Position numbers and translations under genes: made by a program | Notes under the pieces: model-generated | Seen by the model: only the letters and a program-made list of their open reading frames with translations | The model's database searches: none | Told to the model about the DNA's origin: nothing | Shown: positions 18,007 to 25,447 of the stretch, one piece after another | Position numbering within the stretch: the first letter of the stretch is position 1 | Layout: each line of letters opens with the position of its first letter | DNA from: Geodermatophilaceae bacterium URHA0031 | Lineage (GTDB): Bacteria > Actinomycetota > Actinomycetes > Mycobacteriales > Geodermatophilaceae | DNA length: 64,000 nucleotides | Assembly (NCBI GenBank): GCA_000620205.1 | Contig: JHVP01000004.1 | Span: 124,001-188,000 of the forward strand | Direction: 5' to 3'

Positions 18007-18285
18007 TCAGCCGTCCCGGGCCGCCCGGCGCGCCACGCGGCGGCGGTGCCGGCGCAGCACGCCGAGCCCGATCCACAGCACCGCGCCGAGGGTCGCGGTC
18101 ACCAGGATCAGCAACCACAGCGGCCAGGTGAAGTTCCAGAAGAGGAAGTGCAGGGTGACGTCCTGGGTGTTCTGCGCCATGAAGACGACGAGCAGGCCGC
18201 CGCCGGAGAGCGCGGCGAGCGCTCCTCCGCTAAGCCGGGCACCGTTCGACGCGGTGCCGGTCGGGGTGGGACTCTGCTGGACCAC
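18007..18285 (-). CDS. LapA/DUF1049-family small membrane protein
   Basis: This 92-residue protein has two transmembrane helices. The first covers ALAALSGGGLLVVFMAQNTQDV and the second WPLWLLILVTATLGAVLWIGLG, joined by the family-typical QNTQDVTLHFLFWNFTWPL. A basic tail follows (RRHRRRVARRAARDG). LapA proteins are thought to work in envelope assembly or lipid trafficking in E. coli; actinobacterial roles are unknown. The GTG start at 18285 has GAGGAGG five bases upstream. A copy of the palindrome element lies 52-71 bp before the start, in the region shared with the divergent GAP gene. Confidence 0.88.
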   Translation of the reverse strand: MVQQSPTPTGTASNGARLSGGALAALSGGGLLVVFMAQNTQDVTLHFLFWNFTWPLWLLILVTATLGAVLWIGLGVLRRHRRRVARRAARDG

Positions 18286-18336
18286 GGCTACCTCCTCGGT
18301 CTCGACCGCACGCTAGGCCGAGAGCCGGGGCGCCGG

Positions 18337-18356
18337 ACCACCCCGGCCGGGTGACC
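18337..18356 (-). promoter_or_regulatory. Palindrome element, site 2 (LapA / GAP intergenic)
   Basis: Read toward the LapA gene it is GGTCACCCGGCCGGGGTGGT, an inverted repeat CACCC/GGGTG. It sits 52 bp before the LapA start and 109 bp before the divergent GAP start. Confidence 0.5.
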
Positions 18357-18464
18357 TGGCGCCCGGACGGGCGGCGGCGCCGGCTGGGGCTGACACCGCT
18401 GGGTGGCCCTGCCAGGCTGCAGGCGGCCGGCGTTCGCACCCGGCGGTGACCGGGAGGTGGGCGC

Positions 18465-19136
18465 GTGGCGGCCGTGGTGGGTGGCCTGCTGCCCCTGGCC
18501 GTCGTGGTCGCGGTGTCGCCGGTGCCGGTGATCGCGGTCGTGCTCCTGCTGCTGACCGACCGGGCCGCCGACACGGGGGTGGGCTTCCTGCTCGGCTGGG
18601 TGGCCGGCATCGCCGGAGCCACCACCGGGTCCCTGTTCCTCCTCGGCAGCGCAGCGGACGCCGGCACCGCCACCCGGTCGGTGCTGTCCTGGGCGGCGCT
18701 CGTCGTGGGCGTCCTGCTGCTGGTCCTCGGCGTGCGGCAGTGGCGGACCCGGCCGCGCCGGGGTGAGCGGCCCGCGCTGCCGACCTGGGTGGGCGCCATC
18801 GACCGGTGCACGGCCCCCCGGGCGGTGGGGCTGGGGCTGGCGCTCTCCCTGGCGAGCCCGAAGAACCTGCCGGTGTGCCTCGCAGCCGGTGCGACCATCG
18901 CCGGCGGCGGACTGTCCCGCGGGCAGGAGTGGTGGGCCCTCGTCGGCTTCACCGCGGTCGCGACGAGCACCGTGGCGGTCCCGGTGCTCGCCCACGCCGT
19001 CCTGGGCAGCCGGGTGGCCGGGCCGCTGGAGTCGCTCCGCCGCTGGCTCACCGCCCATGGCGCCGGGGTGACGACCGCGCTGCTGCTGGCGGTCGGCGCC
19101 GTCCTGATCGGCCAGGGGCTCGGTGGGGTCAGGTGA
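18465..19136 (+). CDS. GAP/SfLAP-family (sulfolipid-1-addressing type) membrane protein
   Basis: This 223-residue protein has about six membrane helices and the family hallmarks AVSPVPVIAVVLLLLTDRA near the N terminus and LALSLASPKNLPVCLAAGATIAG in the middle. These are typical of LysE-like GAP proteins related to mycobacterial Sap, which helps move glycolipids such as sulfolipid-1 to the cell surface. The GTG start at 18465 follows GGGAGGTG. In this organism the substrate is unknown; a lipid or small-molecule export role is inferred from the family. It is divergent from LapA across a shared palindrome. Confidence 0.85.
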   Translation: MAAVVGGLLPLAVVVAVSPVPVIAVVLLLLTDRAADTGVGFLLGWVAGIAGATTGSLFLLGSAADAGTATRSVLSWAALVVGVLLLVLGVRQWRTRPRRGERPALPTWVGAIDRCTAPRAVGLGLALSLASPKNLPVCLAAGATIAGGGLSRGQEWWALVGFTAVATSTVAVPVLAHAVLGSRVAGPLESLRRWLTAHGAGVTTALLLAVGAVLIGQGLGGVR

Positions 19137-19178
19137 GCGGTTCGGCGACGACCACGAGGTCGTGCTGGGCGACCGCGC

Positions 19179-19463
19179 TCACGAGTACAGGATCCGGTGC
19201 TTCTGCTCGGTGAACTCCTCGTCGGTCAGCACGCCCGAGTTCTTGAGCTCCCCGAGCTGGCGGAGCTGCTCCAGCCGGTCATCCGTACCCGACGGCGCGG
19301 CGGGGGCCGGCGCCTGCTGCACCGGCGGCTGGGGGGCGGCGGCCGGCGCCGGCTGGTCCTGCTGGGCCCACCGGCCTGCCTGACGGCGTGAGACCCGGTT
19401 CGAGACCGCGGTGGCGGTCCCGGCGATGGCGGCGGTGCGGGCGAGCCCGCGGAGCAGCGGCAT
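19179..19463 (-). CDS. SHOCT-domain protein (partner of DUF6325)
   Basis: The 94-residue protein has an N-terminal hydrophobic/amphipathic stretch (LLRGLARTAAIAGTATAVSNRVSRRQAG), a Gln/Pro/Ala-rich linker and a C-terminal SHOCT domain from DRLEQLRQLGELKNSGVLTDEEFTEQKHRIL. SHOCT is a short helical hairpin thought to mediate oligomerisation. It starts 30 bp after the DUF6325 gene on the same strand, a recurrent actinobacterial pairing, so the two are likely one operon. The ATG at 19463 is preceded by AGGAAGGA. Confidence 0.9.
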   Translation of the reverse strand: MPLLRGLARTAAIAGTATAVSNRVSRRQAGRWAQQDQPAPAAAPQPPVQQAPAPAAPSGTDDRLEQLRQLGELKNSGVLTDEEFTEQKHRILYS

Positions 19464-19493
19464 GGCACGGTCCTTCCTGGAGGGGTGGGCGAC

Positions 19494-19940
19494 TCAGGCG
19501 CCGACGGACTCGGTCGCGTCCAGGGCGGCCAGGAGGTCCTCCGCCGGGATCCGGCCCGCGGCGACGAGCTGGCCACCGGCCCGCCGCAGCGCGCCGATGA
19601 AGGGCACGGCCCACACGTTCTCGTAGAGCACGATGCCGGCCGCACTGCCCGGCTCCACCGCGGCCGCGGCCTGCTCGAGGTCGTCCCGGCCCAGCAGACC
19701 GGAGGAGGCCCCGACCAGGACCTCGACGTCGAGGTCGCCGTCCCGGTCGAGGTCCCTGACCTCCACCGCCACGACGGAGCCGTCCGGGTCCTTGCGGATG
19801 AAGACGAGGTCCAGCACCCGGACGATGCCCCGGTCGACCAGGTCGACCAGCAGCGGCAGTGCCTCGCCGCGGAGACGTGCCCCGGGGAACTCGACCACCA
19901 GGTAGTCGATCGGGCCCAGGTCGTGGGCGTCCTCGGTCAT
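19494..19940 (-). CDS. DUF6325-family protein
   Basis: This 148-residue soluble protein starts at the ATG at 19940 with GGGAGG seven bases upstream (the frame stays open further upstream but without a ribosome site). It has the family pattern: DYLVVEFPGARLRGEALPLLVDLVDRGIVRVLDLVFIRKDPDGSV, then a C-terminal AGIVLYENVWAVPFIGALRRAGGQLVAAGRIPAEDLLAALD. The family is frequent beside SHOCT proteins in actinobacteria, and its biochemical role is unknown. A palindrome element lies 66-85 bp upstream of the start. Confidence 0.88.
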   Translation of the reverse strand: MTEDAHDLGPIDYLVVEFPGARLRGEALPLLVDLVDRGIVRVLDLVFIRKDPDGSVVAVEVRDLDRDGDLDVEVLVGASSGLLGRDDLEQAAAAVEPGSAAGIVLYENVWAVPFIGALRRAGGQLVAAGRIPAEDLLAALDATESVGA

Positions 19941-20005
19941 CTCGTGGCCTCCCTGTCGGTGCCCGTCGGTGTCCCTGCGAGCGTCGCGACCCCGTGGCTG
20001 GTCGG

Positions 20006-20025
20006 CCTCACCCGGGACGGATGAG
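20006..20025 (-). promoter_or_regulatory. Palindrome element, site 3 (DUF6325 operon)
   Basis: Read toward the gene: CTCATCCGTCCCGGGTGAGG. It has perfect outer arms CTCA/TGAG and sits 66 bp before the DUF6325 start at 19940. Confidence 0.65.
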
Positions 20026-20172
20026 CCCGGAGACGGCACGACAGGGCCGCGTCGGGACGACGGGCGGGCCGGCGGCGACGGCCGGCCGGACCGTCCGCCG
20101 CGGCCGGCCGGGACGAGGTCGGCGGTGACCGCGGTCGTGCAGCGCCCGCCCCGGTCACGTCCCACCGGTCAC

Positions 20173-20192
20173 TTCATCTGAGGGGGGTGAGG
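20173..20192 (+). promoter_or_regulatory. Palindrome element, site 4
   Basis: TTCATCTGAGGGGGGTGAGG, about 70 bp before the ATG at 20262. GGACGGG follows at 20224-20230. Confidence 0.6.
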
Positions 20193-20261
20193 CGTCGACG
20201 GGGTGCTACGCCCAGGCTCGTGCGGACGGGTGGACACCCACGGCAGCGACGGAGATGCACG

Positions 20262-20468
20262 ATGCCGGATCGACGGTACGAGGTTCGTGTGACCGGACGG
20301 CTGTCCGAGCGCGCCCGGGACGCCTTCGCCGGACTGAACGTCGCCGAGGTCAGCGCCGAGACGGTGATCTCCGGCGTCGTGCACCAGGACGACCAGCTGC
20401 ACGAGCTCCTCGAGGTCGTCCAGTCGCTGGGCCTGCACGTCGTCTCCGTGGAGCAGGTGGCTCCCTGA
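20262..20468 (+). CDS. Small conserved-type protein, paralog of the gene at 20559
   Basis: The product is 68 residues from the ATG at 20262 (MPDRRYEVRVTGRLSERA); GGAG lies 7 bases upstream. The convergent gene at 20559-20804 encodes a clear paralog. Both share YE-(V/F)-x-V-x-G-x-L-(S/T)-E-x-AR-(D/E)-AF, then acidic and Ser-rich positions, and end in LGL-x-VVS. The pattern predicts a small beta-alpha-beta sheet fold like an ACT or ferredoxin-like domain. I do not know a function. Being paired as convergent paralogs, each with its own upstream element, suggests co-regulated dimer partners. Confidence 0.65.
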   Translation: MPDRRYEVRVTGRLSERARDAFAGLNVAEVSAETVISGVVHQDDQLHELLEVVQSLGLHVVSVEQVAP

Positions 20469-20558
20469 GCCCCCGTCCGGTCCGGCGCCGGCTGACGGCG
20501 GGCGCGACCGGCTGGTACCCGCCGCGGGGACCTGTCGTCGTGGCGGGCCGGCGGTGCG

Positions 20559-20804
20559 TCAGCCGGTGCTGGCCCAGGGATGACCGGCCGGGGTGTGGCC
20601 TCCGGGGATCCGGTGCGCGGAGACCACGATCAGGCCCAGGGTCCGGCACTGGGCCATGATCCCGAGCAGGTGCGCCTCGTCGATCACCCTGCCTGTCAGC
20701 GCCGCGCCGAACGAGGACTCCTCGATGTCCATGTCGCAGAAGGCCTCGCGCGCCTGCTCGGTCAGCTGGCCCTCCACCTTGAACTCGTACGTGTTCGACG
20801 TCAT
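20559..20804 (-). CDS. Small conserved-type protein, paralog of the gene at 20262
   Basis: This 81-residue protein starts with MTSNTYEFKVEGQLTEQAREAF, continues with DMDIEESSFGAALTGRVIDEAHLLGIMAQCRTLGLIVVSAHRIPGG, and ends in a Pro/His tail. The ATG at 20804 has GAAGGGAG eight bases upstream. It aligns along its length with the 68-residue convergent neighbour. No catalytic motif is visible. A weak palindrome (TGTCATCCGGGCGATGCC) lies 49-66 bp upstream and a GGACAGT box lies between. Confidence 0.7.
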   Translation of the reverse strand: MTSNTYEFKVEGQLTEQAREAFCDMDIEESSFGAALTGRVIDEAHLLGIMAQCRTLGLIVVSAHRIPGGHTPAGHPWASTG

Positions 20805-20852
20805 CGCCCGGCTCCCTTCCAGGACCTGACTGTCCTGGTCGCTGGTCTCGTG

Positions 20853-20870
20853 GGCATCGCCCGGATGACA
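20853..20870 (-). promoter_or_regulatory. Palindrome element, weak site 5
   Basis: Read toward the gene: TGTCATCCGGGCGATGCC, with TCATCC well kept but the right arm degenerate (GATG). It is 49 bp before the start at 20804. Confidence 0.35.
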
Positions 20871-20889
20871 TGACCCGTTCCCCGGGCGT

Positions 20890-21381
20890 TCACCCGGCAG
20901 GGTCCGCACCCGCCGGTCGCAGCCCGGGGACCTGCGCGTACGGGTGCGTGTCGTAGACGACGACCGACCGGACCACCAGGTCGGCCACGGAGCGACGGCT
21001 GGAGCTGACCCCGCACCACAGCAGCCCGACCGGCCAGAGCACGCACACGACGGCCCGCAGGACGGAGCTCGTCCAGCCCAGCAGCTCCAGCCGGGAGGAC
21101 AGCACGCGCAGGCCGAGCAGCCGGGCACCGTAGGTCCGCCCCGCGATCGCCCACCCGACGGCCAGGTACCCCACCGCGACGGCCAGCAGCACCCCGACCG
21201 CGACCGTCGGCGAGGGCCGTGGCCAGGAGAAGTCGATCGGCGACCACACGAAGCGGGCGCCCGCGGCGGCGAGGTCGAGGAGGGCCGTCACCAGCACCAC
21301 CGCGACGACGTCGACCGCACCGGCGAGCGAGCGGGTGACCACCCCTGCGGTCACCCGCTCCACGGGGATGTCGGAACCCAT
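20890..21381 (-). CDS. RDD-family membrane protein
   Basis: The 163-residue protein has the RDD pattern: an Arg in helix 1 (TRSLAGAVDVVAVVLVTALL) with the first Asp four residues later, and a second region GRTYGARLLGLRVLSS. Two further helices follow (VLRAVVCVLWPVGLLWCGVS), then SVADLVVRSVVVYD near the C terminus. RDD proteins are four-helix membrane proteins, some with sodium/proton exchange or transport roles; the function here is unknown. The ATG at 21381 is chosen over the longer frame because a palindrome lies 33 bp before it. The ribosome site (CTCGAGG) is weak. Confidence 0.85.
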   Translation of the reverse strand: MGSDIPVERVTAGVVTRSLAGAVDVVAVVLVTALLDLAAAGARFVWSPIDFSWPRPSPTVAVGVLLAVAVGYLAVGWAIAGRTYGARLLGLRVLSSRLELLGWTSSVLRAVVCVLWPVGLLWCGVSSSRRSVADLVVRSVVVYDTHPYAQVPGLRPAGADPAG

Positions 21382-21413
21382 GCCTCGAGGGTCCGGCGCA
21401 GGGGCCCCGCCCG

Positions 21414-21433
21414 CCTCACCCGAGGGGGACGAG
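21414..21433 (-). promoter_or_regulatory. Palindrome element, site 6 (RDD gene)
   Basis: Read toward the gene: CTCGTCCCCCTCGGGTGAGG. The spacing to the start codon (33 bp) is shorter than at other sites. Confidence 0.5.
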
Positions 21434-21474
21434 GCGGCCGGTCGACCGACCGCCGATCCGGGCAGCACGGCAGG

Positions 21475-21675
21475 TCACCCGGCGAGCAGCCTGGCCTGCT
21501 GCCTCATCTGGCAGAGCGGTCGCCGGTCCAGCAGGTCGTTGAGGGTGCGCTCGGCGAACGCCTCCTGCCAGTGCGTCTCGGCGCTGGGCGCGTGTCCGCT
21601 GCGGGCACGTGCGCTGCGCAGCGCCCTCAGCGCATCGGCGATCCGGTGGTCGAGTGCCGCCACGTCATCCGTCAT
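21475..21675 (-). CDS. Small soluble protein of unknown function
   Basis: The product is 66 residues, mostly helical and charged (MTDDVAALDHRIADALRALRSARARSG), with a C-terminal LNDLLDRRPLCQMRQQARLLAG. I do not recognise it. It has an excellent ribosome site (GGGAGGG, seven bases before the ATG at 21675). Its start lies 1 nt after the stop of the gene before it, so the two are translationally coupled. That gene context is the best evidence it is real. Confidence 0.6.
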   Translation of the reverse strand: MTDDVAALDHRIADALRALRSARARSGHAPSAETHWQEAFAERTLNDLLDRRPLCQMRQQARLLAG

Positions 21676-21676
21676 G

Positions 21677-21865
21677 TCACTGCCCTCCCCGTGCGCGGCT
21701 CATCGCAGCGACCATCCCCAGCACCGCGCCGGCTCCGACGCACGTGCCGAGGAACCGTGCGGTCTCGGTGTGCGCTGCGGTCCACCGGGGTGCCCACCCG
21801 TGCGTGTCCCCGTCCCGGTCGGTGAGCCGTGCCTGGGTCCGGGACGCGGGCATGTCGGTCGCCAT
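21677..21865 (-). CDS. Small single-helix membrane protein of unknown function
   Basis: The product is 62 residues. A charged N-terminal part (MATDMPASRTQARLTDRDGDTHGW) is followed by one C-terminal hydrophobic helix (FLGTCVGAGAVLGMVAAMS). The ATG at 21865 has GGGAGGAG seven bases upstream. It lies 102 bp downstream of the large membrane protein gene and directly before the coupled 66-residue gene. Function unknown. Confidence 0.55.
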   Translation of the reverse strand: MATDMPASRTQARLTDRDGDTHGWAPRWTAAHTETARFLGTCVGAGAVLGMVAAMSRARGGQ

Positions 21866-21967
21866 GTCGGAACTCCTCCCGGGCCTCGGCCGCGCCCTTC
21901 GCGGTCGGCTGGTGCACCGGCCGGGCGTCGTCCCCCGGCCGGTCGGTGGCGGTACGTCGTCCCCGTC

Positions 21968-23392
21968 TCAGGGAGCGGTCGGCGGTGGGTCGCCCGGCCG
22001 GGGGCTGGGCAGGCTCGGATCGTCGGGGGCGAGGGCGGGGCCGGGAGCCGCAGGCTCGGCCACGGGGGGCGCGGCTCCGTCCTCGACCGCCGGATCGCCC
22101 GCCGGACGGCCCAGGTACTCGATCACCGCCAGCACCACCAGGAGCGCGGCAGCGAGGACGAGGATCGTGATCCCGGTCGGTTGGGTGAGGAACACGAAGG
22201 TCAGGACGGCCACCGCCACCGCCGCGATGCGGAGTCCCCGGAGGTGCGCCCGGACCCAGGTGGGCACCGGTCCGTCGGCCGCCGGGCCGCGCGCGTCGTG
22301 CAGCCGGCGGGAGACCGACCGCCGGATGCCCACGGCGGTGTCGGAGCGGCCGGCGAGGAACCCCGCCAGTGCCAGCACGAGCCCGAGGACGAGCAACGCC
22401 CGCAAGCCCAACCGCAGGTAGGCCACCACGATGTCGAAGCCGGACGCGGTGGCCGGGGCCGCTGCGGCCGGGACCTCCCCGACCAGCAGGCTGCGGGCCA
22501 CCAGGATGCCCGCGGCCAGCACCACCATGGACACGGCGAGCCCCAACCCGGTCCCGACGAGCGCCCGGAACCGGTTGCGGGCCAGGTACACGCCCACGGC
22601 GAACAGCAGGAGCACGACCCAGGGCAGCACCCGCGCGACGTTGTCCAGCGCGGTGTAGGCCGACTGCGCACGCACCAGGGTGTCGGCCTTCGCGATCTCC
22701 ACGCTGGGGTGCACCTCGGGCACCAGGTCGACCGCGGTCAGCCCCGCCTGGCTCAGCCGCTGCTTGGCCAGGTCGATGAAGGGCGCGAGATCCAGGAAGA
22801 CCGCGTCCCCGCGGACGACGATGCCCTTGCTGTCGCCGGAGAGCACCGCGTTCGCCTGCCGGTGGGCCGTCGTGATCGCCCGGTCCCAGGCCCGTTCGAA
22901 GGCCGGGCTGGCGACCAGCTGCGCGATCCGGTCGCGGACGAAACCGGTCACCGCCGAGGTGAGTGTCGGGGTGAGCGTCTCCAGCCGGGTCACCAGCTGG
23001 GGCGGCAGCCCCTGAGCGCCGAGCGCGTTGACGGCGTCGTCCGCGATCCCCTGGACGTCGACGTACTGGAAGACCGTCGACGTCAGCTTGTTCGTCAGCG
23101 CGTTCTGCACGTCGGGGTCGTCCACCAGGGGGCTCATCGTCCGCACGAAGCGGTCGGTGTCGGACACCTGGTTGTGGACCCACACCGCGACGCCGGCCAC
23201 CGGGGCGAGCACGCAGCCCAGGACGATGAGGAGCACGGCGAGGAGGGACCGCCACCGGCGCTTCCGCCTCGGCGCGGGCTCCGTCCGCATGACCTGCACC
23301 TCGCGGCGCAGGCGCAGGAGCTCCTCGCGTTCGTCCGCCGTCAGCGTCGCCGGAGGCGCGGTCCCGACCACGGGGGGCTTCAGCTCTGTCAT
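21968..23392 (-). CDS. Multi-helix membrane protein of unknown function
   Basis: This 474-residue protein starts at the ATG at 23392 (MTELKPPVVG), with GAAGG upstream; the frame is open to 23458 but a palindrome lies in that extension. A short helical cytoplasmic part is followed by one membrane helix (LLAVLLIVLGCVLAPVAGVAVWV). An external domain of about 220 residues (VSDTDRFVRTMSPLVDDPDVQNALTNKLTSTVF...) comes next, then about five more helices and a Pro/Asp-rich tail. The layout is seen in uncharacterised actinobacterial proteins that I cannot name. The external domain may sense or bind envelope components, but that is inference. Confidence 0.8.
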   Translation of the reverse strand: MTELKPPVVGTAPPATLTADEREELLRLRREVQVMRTEPAPRRKRRWRSLLAVLLIVLGCVLAPVAGVAVWVHNQVSDTDRFVRTMSPLVDDPDVQNALTNKLTSTVFQYVDVQGIADDAVNALGAQGLPPQLVTRLETLTPTLTSAVTGFVRDRIAQLVASPAFERAWDRAITTAHRQANAVLSGDSKGIVVRGDAVFLDLAPFIDLAKQRLSQAGLTAVDLVPEVHPSVEIAKADTLVRAQSAYTALDNVARVLPWVVLLLFAVGVYLARNRFRALVGTGLGLAVSMVVLAAGILVARSLLVGEVPAAAAPATASGFDIVVAYLRLGLRALLVLGLVLALAGFLAGRSDTAVGIRRSVSRRLHDARGPAADGPVPTWVRAHLRGLRIAAVAVAVLTFVFLTQPTGITILVLAAALLVVLAVIEYLGRPAGDPAVEDGAAPPVAEPAAPGPALAPDDPSLPSPRPGDPPPTAP

Positions 23393-23452
23393 CACTGCCG
23401 CCTTCGTCGAACTCCGGTTTCCAGGGACCTTGACCGTCCTGCGGTCCCAGGC

Positions 23453-23472
23453 CATCACCCCGTGGAGATGAG
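23453..23472 (-). promoter_or_regulatory. Palindrome element, site 7
   Basis: Read toward the gene: CTCATCTCCACGGGGTGATG, 61 bp before the start at 23392. A GGACGGT box follows 14-15 bases later (23433-23439). Confidence 0.6.
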
Positions 23473-23507
23473 CGGTCGTCGGACGTAGGACCGGTCGCCT
23501 GGCGGGG

Positions 23508-24089
23508 TCAGGGCTGGTCGGACACGGGCGTCCGCGCGCTGGAACCCAGGAACGCCCAGGCCAGCAGCAGGAGCCCGAACACCACGACCTCGATGCCCAG
23601 CAGCAGGCAGAGCACGCGGACGGTGGCCTCGGGCCAGCTCAGCGCCAGGATGCCGACGACGATGTTGAGCACCCCGCCCAGCGCGAGCCACCCCCAGTGC
23701 GGGGTCTCGGCGCGGTCGGCGACCGCGACGGCCACCCGCCCGATCCCGTGCAGCAGCAGCGACACCCCGGTCAGCACGGCGAGGGCCCACACCGTCACCC
23801 CGGGCCAGAACGCAGCCACGAGTCCCCCGACGACCAGCACACCGCCGAGCACGACGCTGCGCGCCCGTTGACCGCTGCTCCAGCCGACCGCGAGCTCCAG
23901 GCACCCGTTGGCGACCAGCGCGAGACCGACGAGCAGTCCCACGGTCCGGACGGCCGCGACGACGTCGAACACCAGCACCAGCCCGAGGACCACCGCGGCC
24001 GCGCCGAGCACGGCGATGACTGCCCGGACTGCGCCGGAGTACCGGGCGGGTGGCGCACCCGGGTACGAGCTGGACACCTCGGCAGTCAT
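23508..24089 (-). CDS. HdeD/DUF308-family membrane protein
   Basis: The 193-residue protein has six membrane helices in three pairs, with the DUF308 repeat pattern: VLGAAAVVLGLVLVFDVVAAVRTVGLLVGLALVANGCLELAVGW, LVVGGLVAAFWPGVTVWALAVLTGVSLLLHGIGRV, and GVLNIVVGILALSWPEATVRVLCLLLGIEVVVFGLLLL. The E. coli family member HdeD helps acid resistance at high cell density; the role here is unknown but fits a stress island. The ATG at 24089 follows AAGGAG by five bases. A palindrome lies 71 bp upstream. Confidence 0.88.
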   Translation of the reverse strand: MTAEVSSSYPGAPPARYSGAVRAVIAVLGAAAVVLGLVLVFDVVAAVRTVGLLVGLALVANGCLELAVGWSSGQRARSVVLGGVLVVGGLVAAFWPGVTVWALAVLTGVSLLLHGIGRVAVAVADRAETPHWGWLALGGVLNIVVGILALSWPEATVRVLCLLLGIEVVVFGLLLLAWAFLGSSARTPVSDQP

Positions 24090-24159
24090 GACGACTCCTT
24101 CTTCTCTCCCGACGGGCCGGTGGGGCAGCACGACCCTGTAGCCGGACGGGTCCGGCGAC

Positions 24160-24179
24160 CTCATCCGGAGCGGGTGACC
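24160..24179 (-). promoter_or_regulatory. Palindrome element, site 8 (DUF308 gene)
   Basis: Plus strand CTCATCCGGAGCGGGTGACC, inverted repeat TCATCC/GGGTGA, 71 bp before the DUF308 start at 24089. Confidence 0.6.
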
Positions 24180-24324
24180 CGCCGGCCGGGTGCTCGCGCG
24201 CCGGACGCCCCGCCCCAGCGGGACGGGGCGCGACCGGCGGCGCCTGCGCAGTAGTGCAGCGTCTGACCGGGACAGCGGCGCACGACCGGGTCGAGCCCGT
24301 CAGGGACGACCGGGTCGTGTCCGG

Positions 24325-24702
24325 TCAGACGAGCGCCTTGGTCTTCAGCGCGTCGTACTCCGACTGCGAGATCGCGCCGGCGTCGAACAGCGCCCGGGCC
24401 TGGGCGATCTGGTCGCTGGGCGTGGTGTGGCCGGCGACGTCCCGGATGTAGGCCTCCTGGGCACTCTGCCGGGCCACCGCCCGCTCCGCCGACCGCTCCG
24501 CCATGCCCCGGCCGCGCACGATCAGGTAGACGACCGCGGTGATCAGGGGCAAGAGGCACAGCAGGACGACCCAGGCCGCCTTGGCGAAGGCCCCGCTGTC
24601 CCGGTCGCGGAAGATGTCACCGACGATGTGGAAAAGGATCACCAGGTAGGCCACGAAGGCGTACGTGATGATGATGAACCAGACAATGTCCCAGAACGAC
24701 AT
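24325..24702 (-). CDS. Membrane SHOCT-domain protein
   Basis: This 125-residue protein has two N-terminal membrane helices (WDIVWFIIITYAFVAYLVILFHIVGDIF and KAAWVVLLCLLPLITAVVYLIVRG) resembling a phospholipase-D-type N-terminal membrane module, then a charged helix. It ends in a C-terminal SHOCT domain (SDQIAQARALFDAGAISQSEYDALKTKAL). The ATG at 24702 has GGAGGAG six bases upstream. Divergent from the DUF7144 gene, with a palindrome for each direction in between. Confidence 0.9.
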   Translation of the reverse strand: MSFWDIVWFIIITYAFVAYLVILFHIVGDIFRDRDSGAFAKAAWVVLLCLLPLITAVVYLIVRGRGMAERSAERAVARQSAQEAYIRDVAGHTTPSDQIAQARALFDAGAISQSEYDALKTKALV

Positions 24703-24764
24703 CGCGTGCTCCTCCGCTGCAGGGTGACCGTCCGGGACAGCGTCGATCCGGCGGGAGTCCGGCG

Positions 24765-24784
24765 CCTCACCCCGTCCGGATGAG
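24765..24784 (-). promoter_or_regulatory. Palindrome element, site 9 (SHOCT gene)
   Basis: Read toward the gene: CTCATCCGGACGGGGTGAGG. It differs from site 11 (sulfatase) at only two central positions. It is 63 bp before the start at 24702; a GGACGGT box lies at 24727-24733. Confidence 0.7.
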
Positions 24785-24864
24785 CAGGCGGCACCGTGGC
24801 ACCGGGGCCGCCGGCCGCCCCCGGCCGCCGGGACGACCCTCCCGGCCGTCGAGCGGGAGGCGGC

Positions 24865-24884
24865 TTCACCTGGATCGAGTGACG
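24865..24884 (+). promoter_or_regulatory. Palindrome element, site 10 (first DUF7144 gene)
   Basis: TTCACCTGGATCGAGTGACG, exactly 100 bp from site 9 and 70 bp before the ATG at 24955. A GGACGGT box lies at 24904-24910. The whole upstream region resembles that of the second DUF7144 gene. Confidence 0.65.
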
Positions 24885-24954
24885 ACCGCCCACGCAGCGA
24901 GAGGGACGGTGGCCGGGTCCGGGCAGCGGCCCCGGCGCAACCCGAGGAGCAGCC

Positions 24955-25413
24955 ATGACCGACCTTGGTTCGTCGCGTCCCACCGAGCAGACGTCCGGCG
25001 CGGCCTACGACAGCGACCGGGAGGCCTCTGCCTGGACCGGCTGGGTGGTCTTCGCCGGCATCATGCTGATCCTGCTCGGCTGCCTCCAGGCGATCCAGGG
25101 CTTCGTGGCGATCTTCGACGACGGCTACTACCACGTGACCTCGGGCGGTCTGCTCGTGAACGTGGACTACACCGCCTGGGGCTGGACCCATCTGCTGCTC
25201 GGCGTCCTGATCGTGCTCAGCGGGGCCGGCGTGCTGACCGGCAACGTGGCGGCGCGGGTGGTCGGCGTCCTCCTCGCCGGGCTCAGCGCGCTGGTGAACC
25301 TGGCCTTCATCGAGGCGTACCCGATCTGGAGCGTCATCGTCATCACCGTCGACGTCCTGGTGATCTACGCGCTGACGGTCCACGGCGGTGAGGTGCGGGA
25401 CTCGAGCCGCTGA
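24955..25413 (+). CDS. DUF7144-family membrane protein, copy 1
   Basis: The 152-residue protein has four membrane helices. It has the family pattern AWTGWVVFAGIMLILLGCLQAIQGFVAIFDDGYYHV, then VDYTAWGWTHLLLGVLIVLSGAGVLTG, and the last helices with FIEAYPIWSVIVITVDVLVIYALTVHG. Function unknown. The paralog at 30005-30457 is highly similar from MTDLGSSRP to the final ALTVHG. The ATG at 24955 has GAGGAGC upstream. The Rv1733c gene follows 34 bp later and may be in the same operon. Confidence 0.92.
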   Translation: MTDLGSSRPTEQTSGAAYDSDREASAWTGWVVFAGIMLILLGCLQAIQGFVAIFDDGYYHVTSGGLLVNVDYTAWGWTHLLLGVLIVLSGAGVLTGNVAARVVGVLLAGLSALVNLAFIEAYPIWSVIVITVDVLVIYALTVHGGEVRDSSR

Positions 25414-25447
25414 CCGAGCTGCACCGGCGCCGGTCAGGAGGTCAGCC

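Larger units (their letters stand above)
19941..20261. other. 321-bp divergent intergenic region with two palindrome elements
   Basis: No gene is supported. The region separates the DUF6325 operon (minus) from a small plus-strand gene and holds one palindrome for each direction (20006-20025 and 20173-20192), each 66-70 bp from its start codon. Confidence 0.6.

Noticed and set aside
20887-20900. TTCACCCGGCAGGGT as a further palindrome site
   Set aside because: It overlaps the stop codon of the RDD gene, has only one good arm and is not placed before a gene start.
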